Shown here: piece after piece, positions 55,500-63,056 of the stretch
Numbering within the stretch: position 1 is the first letter of the stretch
Layout: each line of letters opens with the position of its first letter
Assembly (NCBI RefSeq): GCF_014189535.1
Contig: NZ_CP050308.1
Location: 2,965,001-3,029,000, forward strand
DNA from: Rhizobium lusitanum
Lineage (GTDB): Bacteria; Pseudomonadota; Alphaproteobacteria; Rhizobiales; Rhizobiaceae
DNA: 64,000 nucleotides
Direction: 5' to 3'
Translations under genes and position numbers: made by a program
Notes under the pieces: generated by a model
Database searches by the model: none
Told to the model about the DNA's origin: nothing
The model's input: only the letters and a program-made list of their open reading frames with translations

Positions 55500-56447
55500 T
55501 CACGCTATAGCCGGCGCCGGCATCCTCAATCCCGTCAACTGCTCCGATACCTCCCAGAGCCGCCGCCATATGGCTTTGTTTCGGGCGGAGGGCGCGATCT
55601 TGGCACGCACGGGCGGGCCTTTCAGCTCGTAGAAACCATCAGGACCATACATGACGCCGCCCTCGGCAATAGGCGAGGTGGCGGCGAACAACGTTGGCAA
55701 GGCGCCGCCCGCCGCCGAATGCGAGAGGATCGGCTCTATTGCCTTGCTAAGCAGCTCAAGCAAGCCCGGCCTGTTCCGGCCCATGCGTGGGCCAGTGCTT
55801 TGCAGGCCAGTGATCGCGAAACCGGGGTGGGCTGCTGTGCTCGTGAGGTTCCAGCCCTCGGCGCGGGCGATCCGGTCGAGTTCGAGGCTGAACATCAGCG
55901 TCGCCAGCTTCGACTGGCAATAGGCGCGCCATGCGCCGTAGCTCTCTTCCCATTGCAGATCGTCAAAATTGATCTTGCCGCTGCGGTGCGCCAGGCTGCT
56001 GACGGTGACGACGCGCGGGCTCCTGGTGGCAAGGACATTGGGCAGCAGCCGCATGTTCAGGGCGAAGTGACCGATATAATTCGCACCCATCTGCGTCTCA
56101 AAGCCATCCTCCGTCTCATGCCGGTCCGGAATGGCCATGACGCCGGCATTGTTGATGAGCAGGTCGATCCTTGGCGCGGAAGCGGCGATGCGCGTGGCGG
56201 CGCGGGCGACGGAAACGAGGCTGGCGAGATCGAGTGGTTCGAAGGTTACGTCGGCGCCGGGTGTCGCGGCACGGATTTCGGCCAGCACTTCAGCACCTTT
56301 TCTCTCATTACGCGACGCGATGATCACCCTGGCGCCGGCGGCCGCCAGTGCCTTTGCGGCTTCATAGCCAATGCCGCTGGTGGCGCCGGTGATGACAGCG
56401 ATGCGGCCGGTCTGCGAGGGAATGTCTTTCACGGTCCAGTCGGGCAT
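55500..56447 (-). CDS. short-chain dehydrogenase/reductase (retinol-dehydrogenase-like)
   Basis: A 315-residue SDR. The cofactor motif is VITGATSGIGYEAAKALAAAG near residue 19 (TGxxxGIG), with NNAGVMAIP near 95, the catalytic Ser in VVTVSSLAHR near 143 and YxxxK in YCQSKLATLMF near 169. Arg in IIASRNERKG suggests NADP preference. The substrate is unknown. ATG 56447 (MPDWTVKDIPSQ) follows GGAG. No partner gene is evident. Confidence 0.9.
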   Translation of the reverse strand: MPDWTVKDIPSQTGRIAVITGATSGIGYEAAKALAAAGARVIIASRNERKGAEVLAEIRAATPGADVTFEPLDLASLVSVARAATRIAASAPRIDLLINNAGVMAIPDRHETEDGFETQMGANYIGHFALNMRLLPNVLATRSPRVVTVSSLAHRSGKINFDDLQWEESYGAWRAYCQSKLATLMFSLELDRIARAEGWNLTSTAAHPGFAITGLQSTGPRMGRNRPGLLELLSKAIEPILSHSAAGGALPTLFAATSPIAEGGVMYGPDGFYELKGPPVRAKIAPSARNKAIWRRLWEVSEQLTGLRMPAPAIA

Positions 56448-56675
56448 TGCGGGTCTCCAGGGTAAGAGTTTTGTTAATTTCTGTACTGGATTAATTATTG
56501 CACTAAACGCAAAAATACAATAGTTAAAAAAATGCATTGATTATGAGGCGCTGTTGTGATTTGCATGCCGCAGATCTCGGCGGCGTCATTGACTGCCGTG
56601 CCTTCGAATTGCCACGCTGCTCGTGGCGTGATTACGCCACAATTGGTATTCCTCGCCGCAGATGGGACTAACGGA

Positions 56676-57374
56676 ATGACGACAAAGACGACACGCTCCG
56701 ATTTCGTGCAGTTCTTCCGCTCGTGGGTAAGCGACCCCATGCGCGTGGCGGCGATCGCGCCGTCCGGCGAACGGCTGGCGCGGCTGATGACGCAGGAGAT
56801 CGAGCCGCTCAACGGTCCGGTCCTCGAACTCGGTCCGGGCACTGGCGTCTTCACGCGCGCATTGCTTGCGCGCGGCGTCGCCGAATGCGATTTGACCCTG
56901 GTCGAGTTCGGGGAGGAATTCGTCGTTCCGTTGCGGGGCCGTTTTCCTGATGCGCGCGTCGTGCAGATGGATGCGGCGCAGCTCGCCCAGTGCGGCTTGT
57001 TCGCCAACACGCCATTCGGCGCGGTTGTCAGCGGTTTGCCGCTGCTTTCCATGTCTCCGGAGAAGATCACCGCGATCGTCGGCGGTGCTTTCGCGACGAT
57101 GAAGCCCGGCGGCTCCTTCTATCAGTTCACCTACGGTCCGCGCTGTCCGGTGGCGCGATCGATCCTCAATCGCCTCGGCCTGAAGGCGACACGCGTCGGC
57201 GGCACGGTGCGCAATATTCCGCCAGCGGGCGTCTATCGGATATCGCGTGGAAAACCGTTGGAGCTCTCTATCGATGGTTCCGAATATCGCAGCACGCATG
57301 ATAATGCCGGCATCGCCGTCTATGCGGCTGATACCAGCGCGGCCGACGTGGGGCAGCCGGAAGCGGGCGCATAA
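56676..57374 (+). CDS. SAM-dependent methyltransferase, phospholipid N-methyltransferase type
   Basis: A 232-residue class I methyltransferase. The SAM motif is VLELGPGTGVFTRALLARG near residue 50; then DLTLVEFGEEFVVPLRGRFP, VVQMDAAQL and VVSGLPLLSMSPEKITAIV. The LPLLSMSPE motif and the C-terminal FTYGPRCPV are typical of rhizobial PmtA-like enzymes that convert phosphatidylethanolamine to phosphatidylcholine. It may be PmtA or a paralogue. ATG 56676 is chosen because upstream codons lack family similarity. It is followed by a TetR gene 11 bases later. Confidence 0.82.
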   Translation: MTTKTTRSDFVQFFRSWVSDPMRVAAIAPSGERLARLMTQEIEPLNGPVLELGPGTGVFTRALLARGVAECDLTLVEFGEEFVVPLRGRFPDARVVQMDAAQLAQCGLFANTPFGAVVSGLPLLSMSPEKITAIVGGAFATMKPGGSFYQFTYGPRCPVARSILNRLGLKATRVGGTVRNIPPAGVYRISRGKPLELSIDGSEYRSTHDNAGIAVYAADTSAADVGQPEAGA

Positions 57375-57385
57375 CGGGGGACTTC

Positions 57386-58037
57386 ATGGCGGATGTTCAG
57401 GAGATCGATGGTGCGGTGAAGGAAGGCCGGCGCGAACGCAAGCGTCGCCAGACGCGGGAGCGCATCGAGGCAGCGGCGCGGGCCCTGTTTCTCGAACGTG
57501 GCTTCGACGGCACGACGATCGAGGATATCACCGAGGCGGCCGATGTCTCCAAGCGCAGCTTTTTTGATTATTTTCCAAGCAAGGAAGAGGTGGTCTTCGC
57601 CTGGCAGGATAAATTCGCCGACGAACTGGCGGATGCCGTCGCCGCACAGCCCAAGGGTGCGTCGATTGTCGCGGTGATCGAAGGTGCTCTGAGCTCGCTG
57701 GTGCTGATCGCCTCATCCGATCCGCAACGCCTTGCCATTGGTGCCCTGATTCGCGACACGCCGGTCCTTCGTGCCCGCGACCAGTTGAAATACGCCAAGC
57801 TCGAAAAGAAATTGACGGACGCGCTCCGTGCCCGGTTCGGGGGGCGAGGAGGAACGGCTTCGCCTGGGCTTGCTGTCGGCAATTGTCGTCAGCACATTGC
57901 GCATCGGCGGCGAATGCTGGAATGAGAGGCCGCAGGAGCTGTCCTTGCAGGAATTCGCTCACCGTATGTTCGAACAGCTCTGGACCACGCTTGCCGATCT
58001 CGGAGCGCTGGTGCGCCAACGTGACCCTAATCGCTGA
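57386..58037 (+). pseudogene. TetR-family regulator, frameshifted in a G run
   Basis: The N-terminal TetR DNA-binding domain is intact: RRQTRERIEAAARALFLERG then FDGTTIEDITEAADVSKRSF and FDYFPSKEEV. The ligand-binding part runs to ALRARFGG and then leaves frame. Dropping one G from the six-G run at 57839-57844 restores RFGGEEERLRLGLLSAIVVS then TLRIGGECW and a stop at 58037, giving a normal 216-residue regulator. As given, the product ends with an unrelated 18-residue tail at 57925. It sits after a methyltransferase gene and before an SDR remnant. Confidence 0.85.
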
Positions 58038-58074
58038 TTTCAGATGAAGGCGCCAGCCGTTTGCGGCACAAGTT

Positions 58075-58221
58075 ATGCTGCAGCTTATTGCATCGGAAAA
58101 CCTGCCGACCCATCTTCTGTTAGGCCGCGACGCCTTTAGTCTCGTTCGCGAAAAGCTCGGCCTGCTGAAGACCGAGCTCGACGCCTGGGAACAGGTCTCG
58201 GCCTCCACGGATTTCGAATAA
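58075..58221 (+). pseudogene. 3' remnant of a short-chain dehydrogenase gene
   Basis: The frame MLQLIASENLPTHLLLGRDA then [20 protein letters not shown] and VSASTDFE is the typical C terminus of a family of SDR oxidoreductases (LLLGxDAL...KLxxLxxELxAWExVSxSTDF). The Rossmann domain and active site are missing upstream, where the TetR gene ends. TetR genes often control such an SDR, so a deletion has probably joined the two. It is too short to be functional. Confidence 0.7.
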
Positions 58222-58249
58222 GCTCAACGATACTATAGGGACGAAAACC

Positions 58250-59131
58250 ATGTCAGATTTTAACGCAGCCAAGTCCGGTCAATTCAAGATCGGCGGCGAT
58301 CTCAGCGTCAATCGCCTCGGCTTCGGCGCCATGCGCATTACCGGTTACGGCATCTGGGGCGAGCCGGACGATCACGCTGAATCCATCCGTACCCTCAAGC
58401 GCCTGCCGGAACTCGGCATCGACTTCATCGACACGGCGGATTCTTACGGTCCCGATGTCTCCGAGCGTCTGATCAAGGAAGCGCTCTATCCCTACGACAA
58501 GAAGGTGGTTGTCGCCACCAAGGGCGGCCTGACGCGCACCGGTCCTGGCGAATGGATTCCCGTCGGACGTCCGGAATATCTCATCCAGCAGGCGCATAAG
58601 AGCCTGCGCAATCTAGGTCTCGAGCAGATCGACCTCTGGCAGCTTCACCGCATCGATCCCAAGGTGCCGGCGGCCGAACAGTTCGATGCCATCAAGTCGC
58701 TACTGGACGCCAAGATCATCCGCCATGCGGGCCTTAGCGAAGTGTCGGTCGCCGACATCGAGGCTGCCTCGAAGTATTTCAAGGTGGCAACGGTGCAGAA
58801 CCGCTACAACCTCATCGACCGCACCAGCGAAGACGTGCTCGACTATTGCGAAAAGCATAATATCGGCTTTATTCCCTGGTTCCCGCTTGCATCCGGTGAA
58901 CTTGCTAAGGAGGGCTCGCTGCTCGACACTATTGCCAAGAAGCACGGCGCGGCCCCAAGCCAGATCGCGCTTGCCTGGGTCCTGAAGCGCAGCCCGGTGA
59001 TGTTGCCGATCCCCGGGACGTCGAAGGTCAAGCACCTCGAGGAGAATACGGCGGCGGTCAATATCACCCTGTCCGACGAAGAGTTCTCGGCGCTGGATGC
59101 CGAAGGCAAGAAGGCGTTCGCAGCCGCTTGA
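58250..59131 (+). CDS. aldo/keto reductase
   Basis: A 293-residue (beta/alpha)8 oxidoreductase. The catalytic tetrad is visible: Asp and Tyr in [15 protein letters not shown] near residue 66, Lys in [12 protein letters not shown] near 90 and His in [12 protein letters not shown] near 131. The NADPH-binding C-terminal part has [15 protein letters not shown] near 250. It resembles the pyridoxal reductase/YajO-like general AKRs. The substrate is unknown. It lies after the SDR remnant; both may once have been under the TetR regulator. Confidence 0.92.
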   Translation: MSDFNAAKSGQFKIGGDLSVNRLGFGAMRITGYGIWGEPDDHAESIRTLKRLPELGIDFIDTADSYGPDVSERLIKEALYPYDKKVVVATKGGLTRTGPGEWIPVGRPEYLIQQAHKSLRNLGLEQIDLWQLHRIDPKVPAAEQFDAIKSLLDAKIIRHAGLSEVSVADIEAASKYFKVATVQNRYNLIDRTSEDVLDYCEKHNIGFIPWFPLASGELAKEGSLLDTIAKKHGAAPSQIALAWVLKRSPVMLPIPGTSKVKHLEENTAAVNITLSDEEFSALDAEGKKAFAAA

Positions 59132-59145
59132 GTCGTCGGTCGTGA

Positions 59146-59174
59146 GGACGCGGTCACGCTTGACGACCGCGTCC
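59146..59174 (+). terminator. hairpin after the aldo/keto reductase gene
   Basis: GGACGCGGTC and GACCGCGTCC form a perfect ten-base-pair stem with a nine-base loop, 15 bases after the stop codon. No T run follows. Confidence 0.65.
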
Positions 59175-59367
59175 CGAAATTGACGGATCACGATTATGTG
59201 AATCGCCTCTATCTGCATTTTGCGGCTGTAAAATAGGCGGCTGAATGCCGAAAATGCCCGTGATATGCGGTATTTTAGGTGTTTCCGGTAAAAGCATTGC
59301 GTTTTTTGCATTGCTGCATTGCGGAAGGGGATCTGTTCATGTTTGCTCGGCGGTTATATCTATCCCC

Positions 59368-59489
59368 TCGAAGGCAGCGCACTCCTCCTCCCAGCGCGCC
59401 TTCATCGATTGGCAACTCTCCTCCTCCCTGTTGCCAATCCGGATCAAGAGCCCGACGCATCCTCCTCCCGCGTCGGGCTCTTTTTTATT
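59368..59489 (+). ncRNA. three-hairpin sRNA with anti-Shine-Dalgarno loops, probable alpha-r14/NfeR1 family
   Basis: Three consecutive perfect or near-perfect hairpins each show CTCCTCC in the loop. The first is GAAGGC-A-GCGC with GCGC-GCCTTC (59370-59403, loop ACTCCTCCTCCCA). The second is GATTGGCAAC with GTTGCCAATC (59407-59439, loop TCTCCTCCTCCCT). The third is AAGAGCCCGACGC with GCGTCGGGCTCTT (59446-59482, loop ATCCTCCTCCC) and ends in TTTTTT, a terminator. A TATATC box lies upstream of the first stem. This architecture and the 122-base length fit the rhizobial trans-acting sRNA family alpha-r14 (NfeR1), which represses mRNAs by pairing with ribosome sites. The 5' end is estimated. Confidence 0.8.
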
Positions 59490-59647
59490 TCCATGCTTTC
59501 GCAAGCGTTCCCCCAACGGTTCCGGCGACCGTTGCCTCTTTGCCGCGCTGCCATGAATTAGCGCGGCCTCACATGGGTTGGAACCGCGACGCGGCTTGCA
59601 CCGCGATCCCTCATGCGTAGAGTGGCGGCCACGTTGGATTTGCAACG

Positions 59648-60964
59648 ATGAGGTTGGGTGTGATGCAGCGTATGGAAGATGCCGGTCGATGGGGAAGGAC
59701 ATTCCTCCGGGCTATCGCCGTTGTCGCAGCACTCTCTCTGACGGCCTGTGGCCGTCCGGTCGGCGTCATGCAGCCCAGCGCGGAAAATGTTCCAGGCACC
59801 ACCAAAGTCGAGCTGATGGTCGCCACCACCCGACTGCCGGACAAGGATCCGGCGATCCTGTTTTCCGGCGAGCGCGGTGCGGGGCTGAAGGTGGATGCGG
59901 TCAGCATCTCGATCCCGCCGGAAGCCAATCGAAAGGTTGGCCAGGTGCAGTGGCCGAGCAGGCTGCCCGGCGATCCCTTGAAGAACTTCGTCACCACCGC
60001 CGTCCAGCCACTGCCGACTGAGGCCGATGTTCACGCCTGGCTGCGCCCGCATCTGCCGAAGAGCAAGCGGGTCCTGATCTTCGTGCATGGCTTCAATAAC
60101 ACTTACGAGGATGCCGTTTACCGTTTCGCCCAGATCGTCCATGATTCCCATGCCGACGTCGCGCCGGTCGTTTTCACCTGGCCGTCCCGCGCCAGCATTT
60201 TCGACTACGCCTACGACAAGGAAAGCACCAACTATTCCCGCGATGCGCTGGAAGAGATGCTGCACCGCGCCGCTTCCGATCCGAGGGTCGGCGATATCAC
60301 GGTCATGGCGCATTCGATGGGCACCTGGCTTGCCGTGGAAGCTCTGCGGCAGATGGCGATCCGCGACGGTCGTGTCGCGCCCAAGATCACCAACGTCATT
60401 CTGGCCTCTCCGGATCTCGACGTCGATGTCTTCGGCCAGCAATTTGCCGCCCTTGGCAAGGACAAGCCGCATTTCACCCTGTTCGTCTCGCGTGATGACC
60501 GGGCGCTGTCGCTGTCGCGCCGTATTTCCGGCAATGTCGATCGCCTCGGCCAGATCGACCCAACCGTCGAACCCTATCGCAGCGAGTTGGAAAAACAGGG
60601 CATCACCGTGCTCGATCTCACCAAGCTCAAGACCGGCGATGGGCTGAACCATGGCAAATTCGCCGAAAGCCCGGAAGTGGTGCGACTGATTGGCGACCGG
60701 CTGATCGCTGGGCAGACCATCACCGATTCCGATGTCGGCATTGGCGATGCGGTCGGCGCCGTTGCCCTCGGTGCGGCACAGACGGTCGGCAGTGCGGCAA
60801 GCGCCGCCGTCAGCGCGCCGATCGCCATTTTCGATCCGCGCACCCGCCGGAATTATGGTGAGCAGCTGCGACGTGTCGGTGCTTCCGCCGGCAATACTGT
60901 CGGCTCCGTCGGCGATAGCTTGCAGACGACAGGCAGCAATGTCGGCTCGGCGATTGGCCAATAG
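59648..60964 (+). CDS. alpha/beta-hydrolase lipoprotein (DUF900 family)
   Basis: A 438-residue protein with a lipoprotein signal (FLRAIAVVAALSLTACGRPV, lipobox LTAC). The alpha/beta-hydrolase domain of the DUF900 type contains RVLIFVHGFNNTYEDAVYRF near residue 140 (oxyanion region) and the nucleophile elbow TVMAHSMGTWLAVEALR near 218. An Asp in LFVSRDDRAL and a His in GDGLNHGKFA could complete the triad. The C-terminal 90 residues are Gly/Ala/Ser-rich. It probably sits in the outer membrane or periplasm as an esterase-like enzyme; the substrate is unknown. Confidence 0.85.
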   Translation: MRLGVMQRMEDAGRWGRTFLRAIAVVAALSLTACGRPVGVMQPSAENVPGTTKVELMVATTRLPDKDPAILFSGERGAGLKVDAVSISIPPEANRKVGQVQWPSRLPGDPLKNFVTTAVQPLPTEADVHAWLRPHLPKSKRVLIFVHGFNNTYEDAVYRFAQIVHDSHADVAPVVFTWPSRASIFDYAYDKESTNYSRDALEEMLHRAASDPRVGDITVMAHSMGTWLAVEALRQMAIRDGRVAPKITNVILASPDLDVDVFGQQFAALGKDKPHFTLFVSRDDRALSLSRRISGNVDRLGQIDPTVEPYRSELEKQGITVLDLTKLKTGDGLNHGKFAESPEVVRLIGDRLIAGQTITDSDVGIGDAVGAVALGAAQTVGSAASAAVSAPIAIFDPRTRRNYGEQLRRVGASAGNTVGSVGDSLQTTGSNVGSAIGQ

Positions 60965-61073
60965 GTCCCACCCGACACGCCTTCCAAAAACATCGTAGCC
61001 GTCTTCCTCGATCTGATATATCACAGAGTCGTGCAATATAGCGCATCGCGGCGCTCGGCGGACGGACTCAGGA

Positions 61074-62321
61074 ATGGACGAAAACAAGCGTACGGTTATC
61101 GTTGTCGGCGCCGGTATCATCGGCGCGGCCATCGCCTTCGAATTGCAACGGCGCGGCCGGCAGGTGACGCTTGTCGACAAGGACGAACCGGGCGAGGGCG
61201 CCTCCTTTGGCAATATGGCGAGCATCGCGCTCGATTTCGCCGCCGGTTCCGGCCCGTCCACCTGGGCAAAAATTCCCCGCTGGCTGCTGGACCCGGAAGG
61301 CCCGGTCTGGCTGAGACCTTCCTACGCGCCGAAAATGCTGCCCTGGTTCCTGCGCTTCATTGCCGCCGGTCGTCCGTCGCGATTGAGAGAGATCGAGGAT
61401 GCCGGCATGAGCCTGTCGCGCTATGCTCTCGGTGATTTCAGAACAATGCTCGATGCCCTCGGCGTGCAGGAACTGATGACGGAGGAAGGGTGCCTCGCCA
61501 TCTACGAGACCGAATCCGAATTCGCCGGTGATCGTGCCCATATCGAGCTGATGCGGCGTTACGGCCTGGAGCACAAAATTCTCTCGGGTACGGAAATCCG
61601 CGACCATGAACCGGCGCTTTCTCCGAAAATTGCCAAGGCAGTGCTGCTGCCGGATAACAAGTCGATCCGCAATCCCTATCAGCTCGTCCTCAAGCTGGTG
61701 GAGGCTGCAAAAGCCCTCGGCGCCACCTTTGCCTCCGGTTCGGTCCGAACCGTCGAGCGGCAGGCGAAGGGCGTGGTGACCGTGCTTCTCGAAGACGGGC
61801 GGCGGCTGGAGGCCAATGATGTGGTGCTTGCCGCCGGTGTCCGCACGCGGTTCATTGCCTCGGCGCTGGGCGAGCCGATCCCGCTCGAGACCGAGCGCGG
61901 TTATCACACGCAGATCATGAAGCCCGGCATCGACATGCGCTATTCGATCATCTGGCCGCATCGCGCCTTCATGGTGACGCCGACGGCCGGCGGCATCCGC
62001 GTCGGCGGCAATGTCGAGCTGGCCGGCCTCGATGCGCCCCCGGATTTTCGCCGCCCGCGCATTCTCGTTCGTCATGCCCAGCGGGTGCTGCCCGGCTTGC
62101 AGGTGGGGGACGCCAAGGACTGGATGGGCCATCGCCCGGCGCTGCCCGACACGATCCCGATCATCTCACCGTCATCTCGCATTTCCGGCGTCTGGTACGC
62201 TACTGGCCACGGCCATCTCGGGCTCACCTTTTCGGCGACGACAGCGCGGTTGATGGCCGATATGATGACCGGCATCACACCGGAGGTCGACATGACCCCG
62301 TTCCGCATCAATCGCTACTAG
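61074..62321 (+). CDS. FAD-dependent D-amino-acid dehydrogenase-like oxidoreductase
   Basis: A 415-residue DAO-family flavoprotein. The dinucleotide motif VIVVGAGIIGAAIAFELQRR is at residues 8-27, followed by GEGASFGNMASIA. The C-terminal flavin contact is GVWYATGHGHLGLTFSATTA. It resembles DadA and the D-hydroxyproline dehydrogenases that oxidise D-amino acids to imino acids. The next two genes are an SDR and a proline-racemase-family protein, so cis-4-hydroxy-D-proline or a related D-amino acid is the likely substrate. ATG 61074 has AGGA upstream. Confidence 0.87.
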   Translation: MDENKRTVIVVGAGIIGAAIAFELQRRGRQVTLVDKDEPGEGASFGNMASIALDFAAGSGPSTWAKIPRWLLDPEGPVWLRPSYAPKMLPWFLRFIAAGRPSRLREIEDAGMSLSRYALGDFRTMLDALGVQELMTEEGCLAIYETESEFAGDRAHIELMRRYGLEHKILSGTEIRDHEPALSPKIAKAVLLPDNKSIRNPYQLVLKLVEAAKALGATFASGSVRTVERQAKGVVTVLLEDGRRLEANDVVLAAGVRTRFIASALGEPIPLETERGYHTQIMKPGIDMRYSIIWPHRAFMVTPTAGGIRVGGNVELAGLDAPPDFRRPRILVRHAQRVLPGLQVGDAKDWMGHRPALPDTIPIISPSSRISGVWYATGHGHLGLTFSATTARLMADMMTGITPEVDMTPFRINRY

Positions 62322-62331
62322 GAGGAAACAA

Positions 62332-63042
62332 ATGTCCGAGACCGAAAAACCTGTCGCGCTGATCACCGGCGGTGGCCGTGGAATGGGTGAGGCAATCGCT
62401 CGCGAACTGGCCGCCAGCGGCTATCGCCTGGCGCTGATGTCGCCTTCCGAAAGCTGTGAGAAATTGGCGGCTGAACTTGGTGGCGTCGCCTCGCGCGGTG
62501 TGGCTGAAAAGGCCGAGGATATCCAGGCAATCTTCGACCTGACGATGAAGAGCTATGGCCGCGTCGACGCCGTGGTCAACCATACCGGCCATCCGCCGAA
62601 AGGCGATCTGCTCGATATAACCGACGAGAGCTGGACGCTCGGCTCCGACATGATGATCCTGTCGCTGGTGCGCATGGCGCGGCTGGTGACGCCGGTCATG
62701 CAGAAGCAGGGCAAGGGCGCCTTCGTCAACATCACCACTTTCGCGGCCTACGAACCGTCGCTGGTCTTCCCGGTCTCCTGCACCTATCGCGCGGCCGCCG
62801 GCGCCTTCACCAAGCTCTACTCGGATCGTTACGCGGCCGACAATATTCGGATGAACTGCATCCTGCCCGGCTATATAGACAGCCTGAACCATAAGCCGGA
62901 AACCGCCGACAAGGTGCCGATGAAGCGCATCGGCCTGATGAGCGAGATCGCCAAGACGGCGGCCTTCCTGCTCTCCGACGGCGCCGGCTACATCACCGGC
63001 CAGAATATTCGCGTCGATGGCGGCGTCACCCGTCACGTCTGA
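62332..63042 (+). CDS. short-chain dehydrogenase/reductase
   Basis: A 236-residue SDR with the cofactor motif LITGGGRGMGEAIARELAAS near residue 10 and the C-terminal GAGYITGQNIRVDGGVT. The usual NNAG is VNHTG (VVNHTGHPPKGD) and YxxxK is not clear: CTYRAAAGAFTK shows YRAAA, so the active-site Lys is missing at its normal place. It may be a divergent dehydrogenase or a catalytically altered protein. It lies 10 bases after the flavoprotein gene and 14 before the racemase gene, so they form one operon. Confidence 0.85.
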   Translation: MSETEKPVALITGGGRGMGEAIARELAASGYRLALMSPSESCEKLAAELGGVASRGVAEKAEDIQAIFDLTMKSYGRVDAVVNHTGHPPKGDLLDITDESWTLGSDMMILSLVRMARLVTPVMQKQGKGAFVNITTFAAYEPSLVFPVSCTYRAAAGAFTKLYSDRYAADNIRMNCILPGYIDSLNHKPETADKVPMKRIGLMSEIAKTAAFLLSDGAGYITGQNIRVDGGVTRHV

Positions 63043-63056
63043 TTGGAGTTATCGAG

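Noticed and set aside
59558..61261. 567-codon minus-strand frame opposite the DUF900 lipoprotein gene
   Set aside because: Opposite strand has a lipobox and nucleophile elbow; this frame has nothing recognisable.
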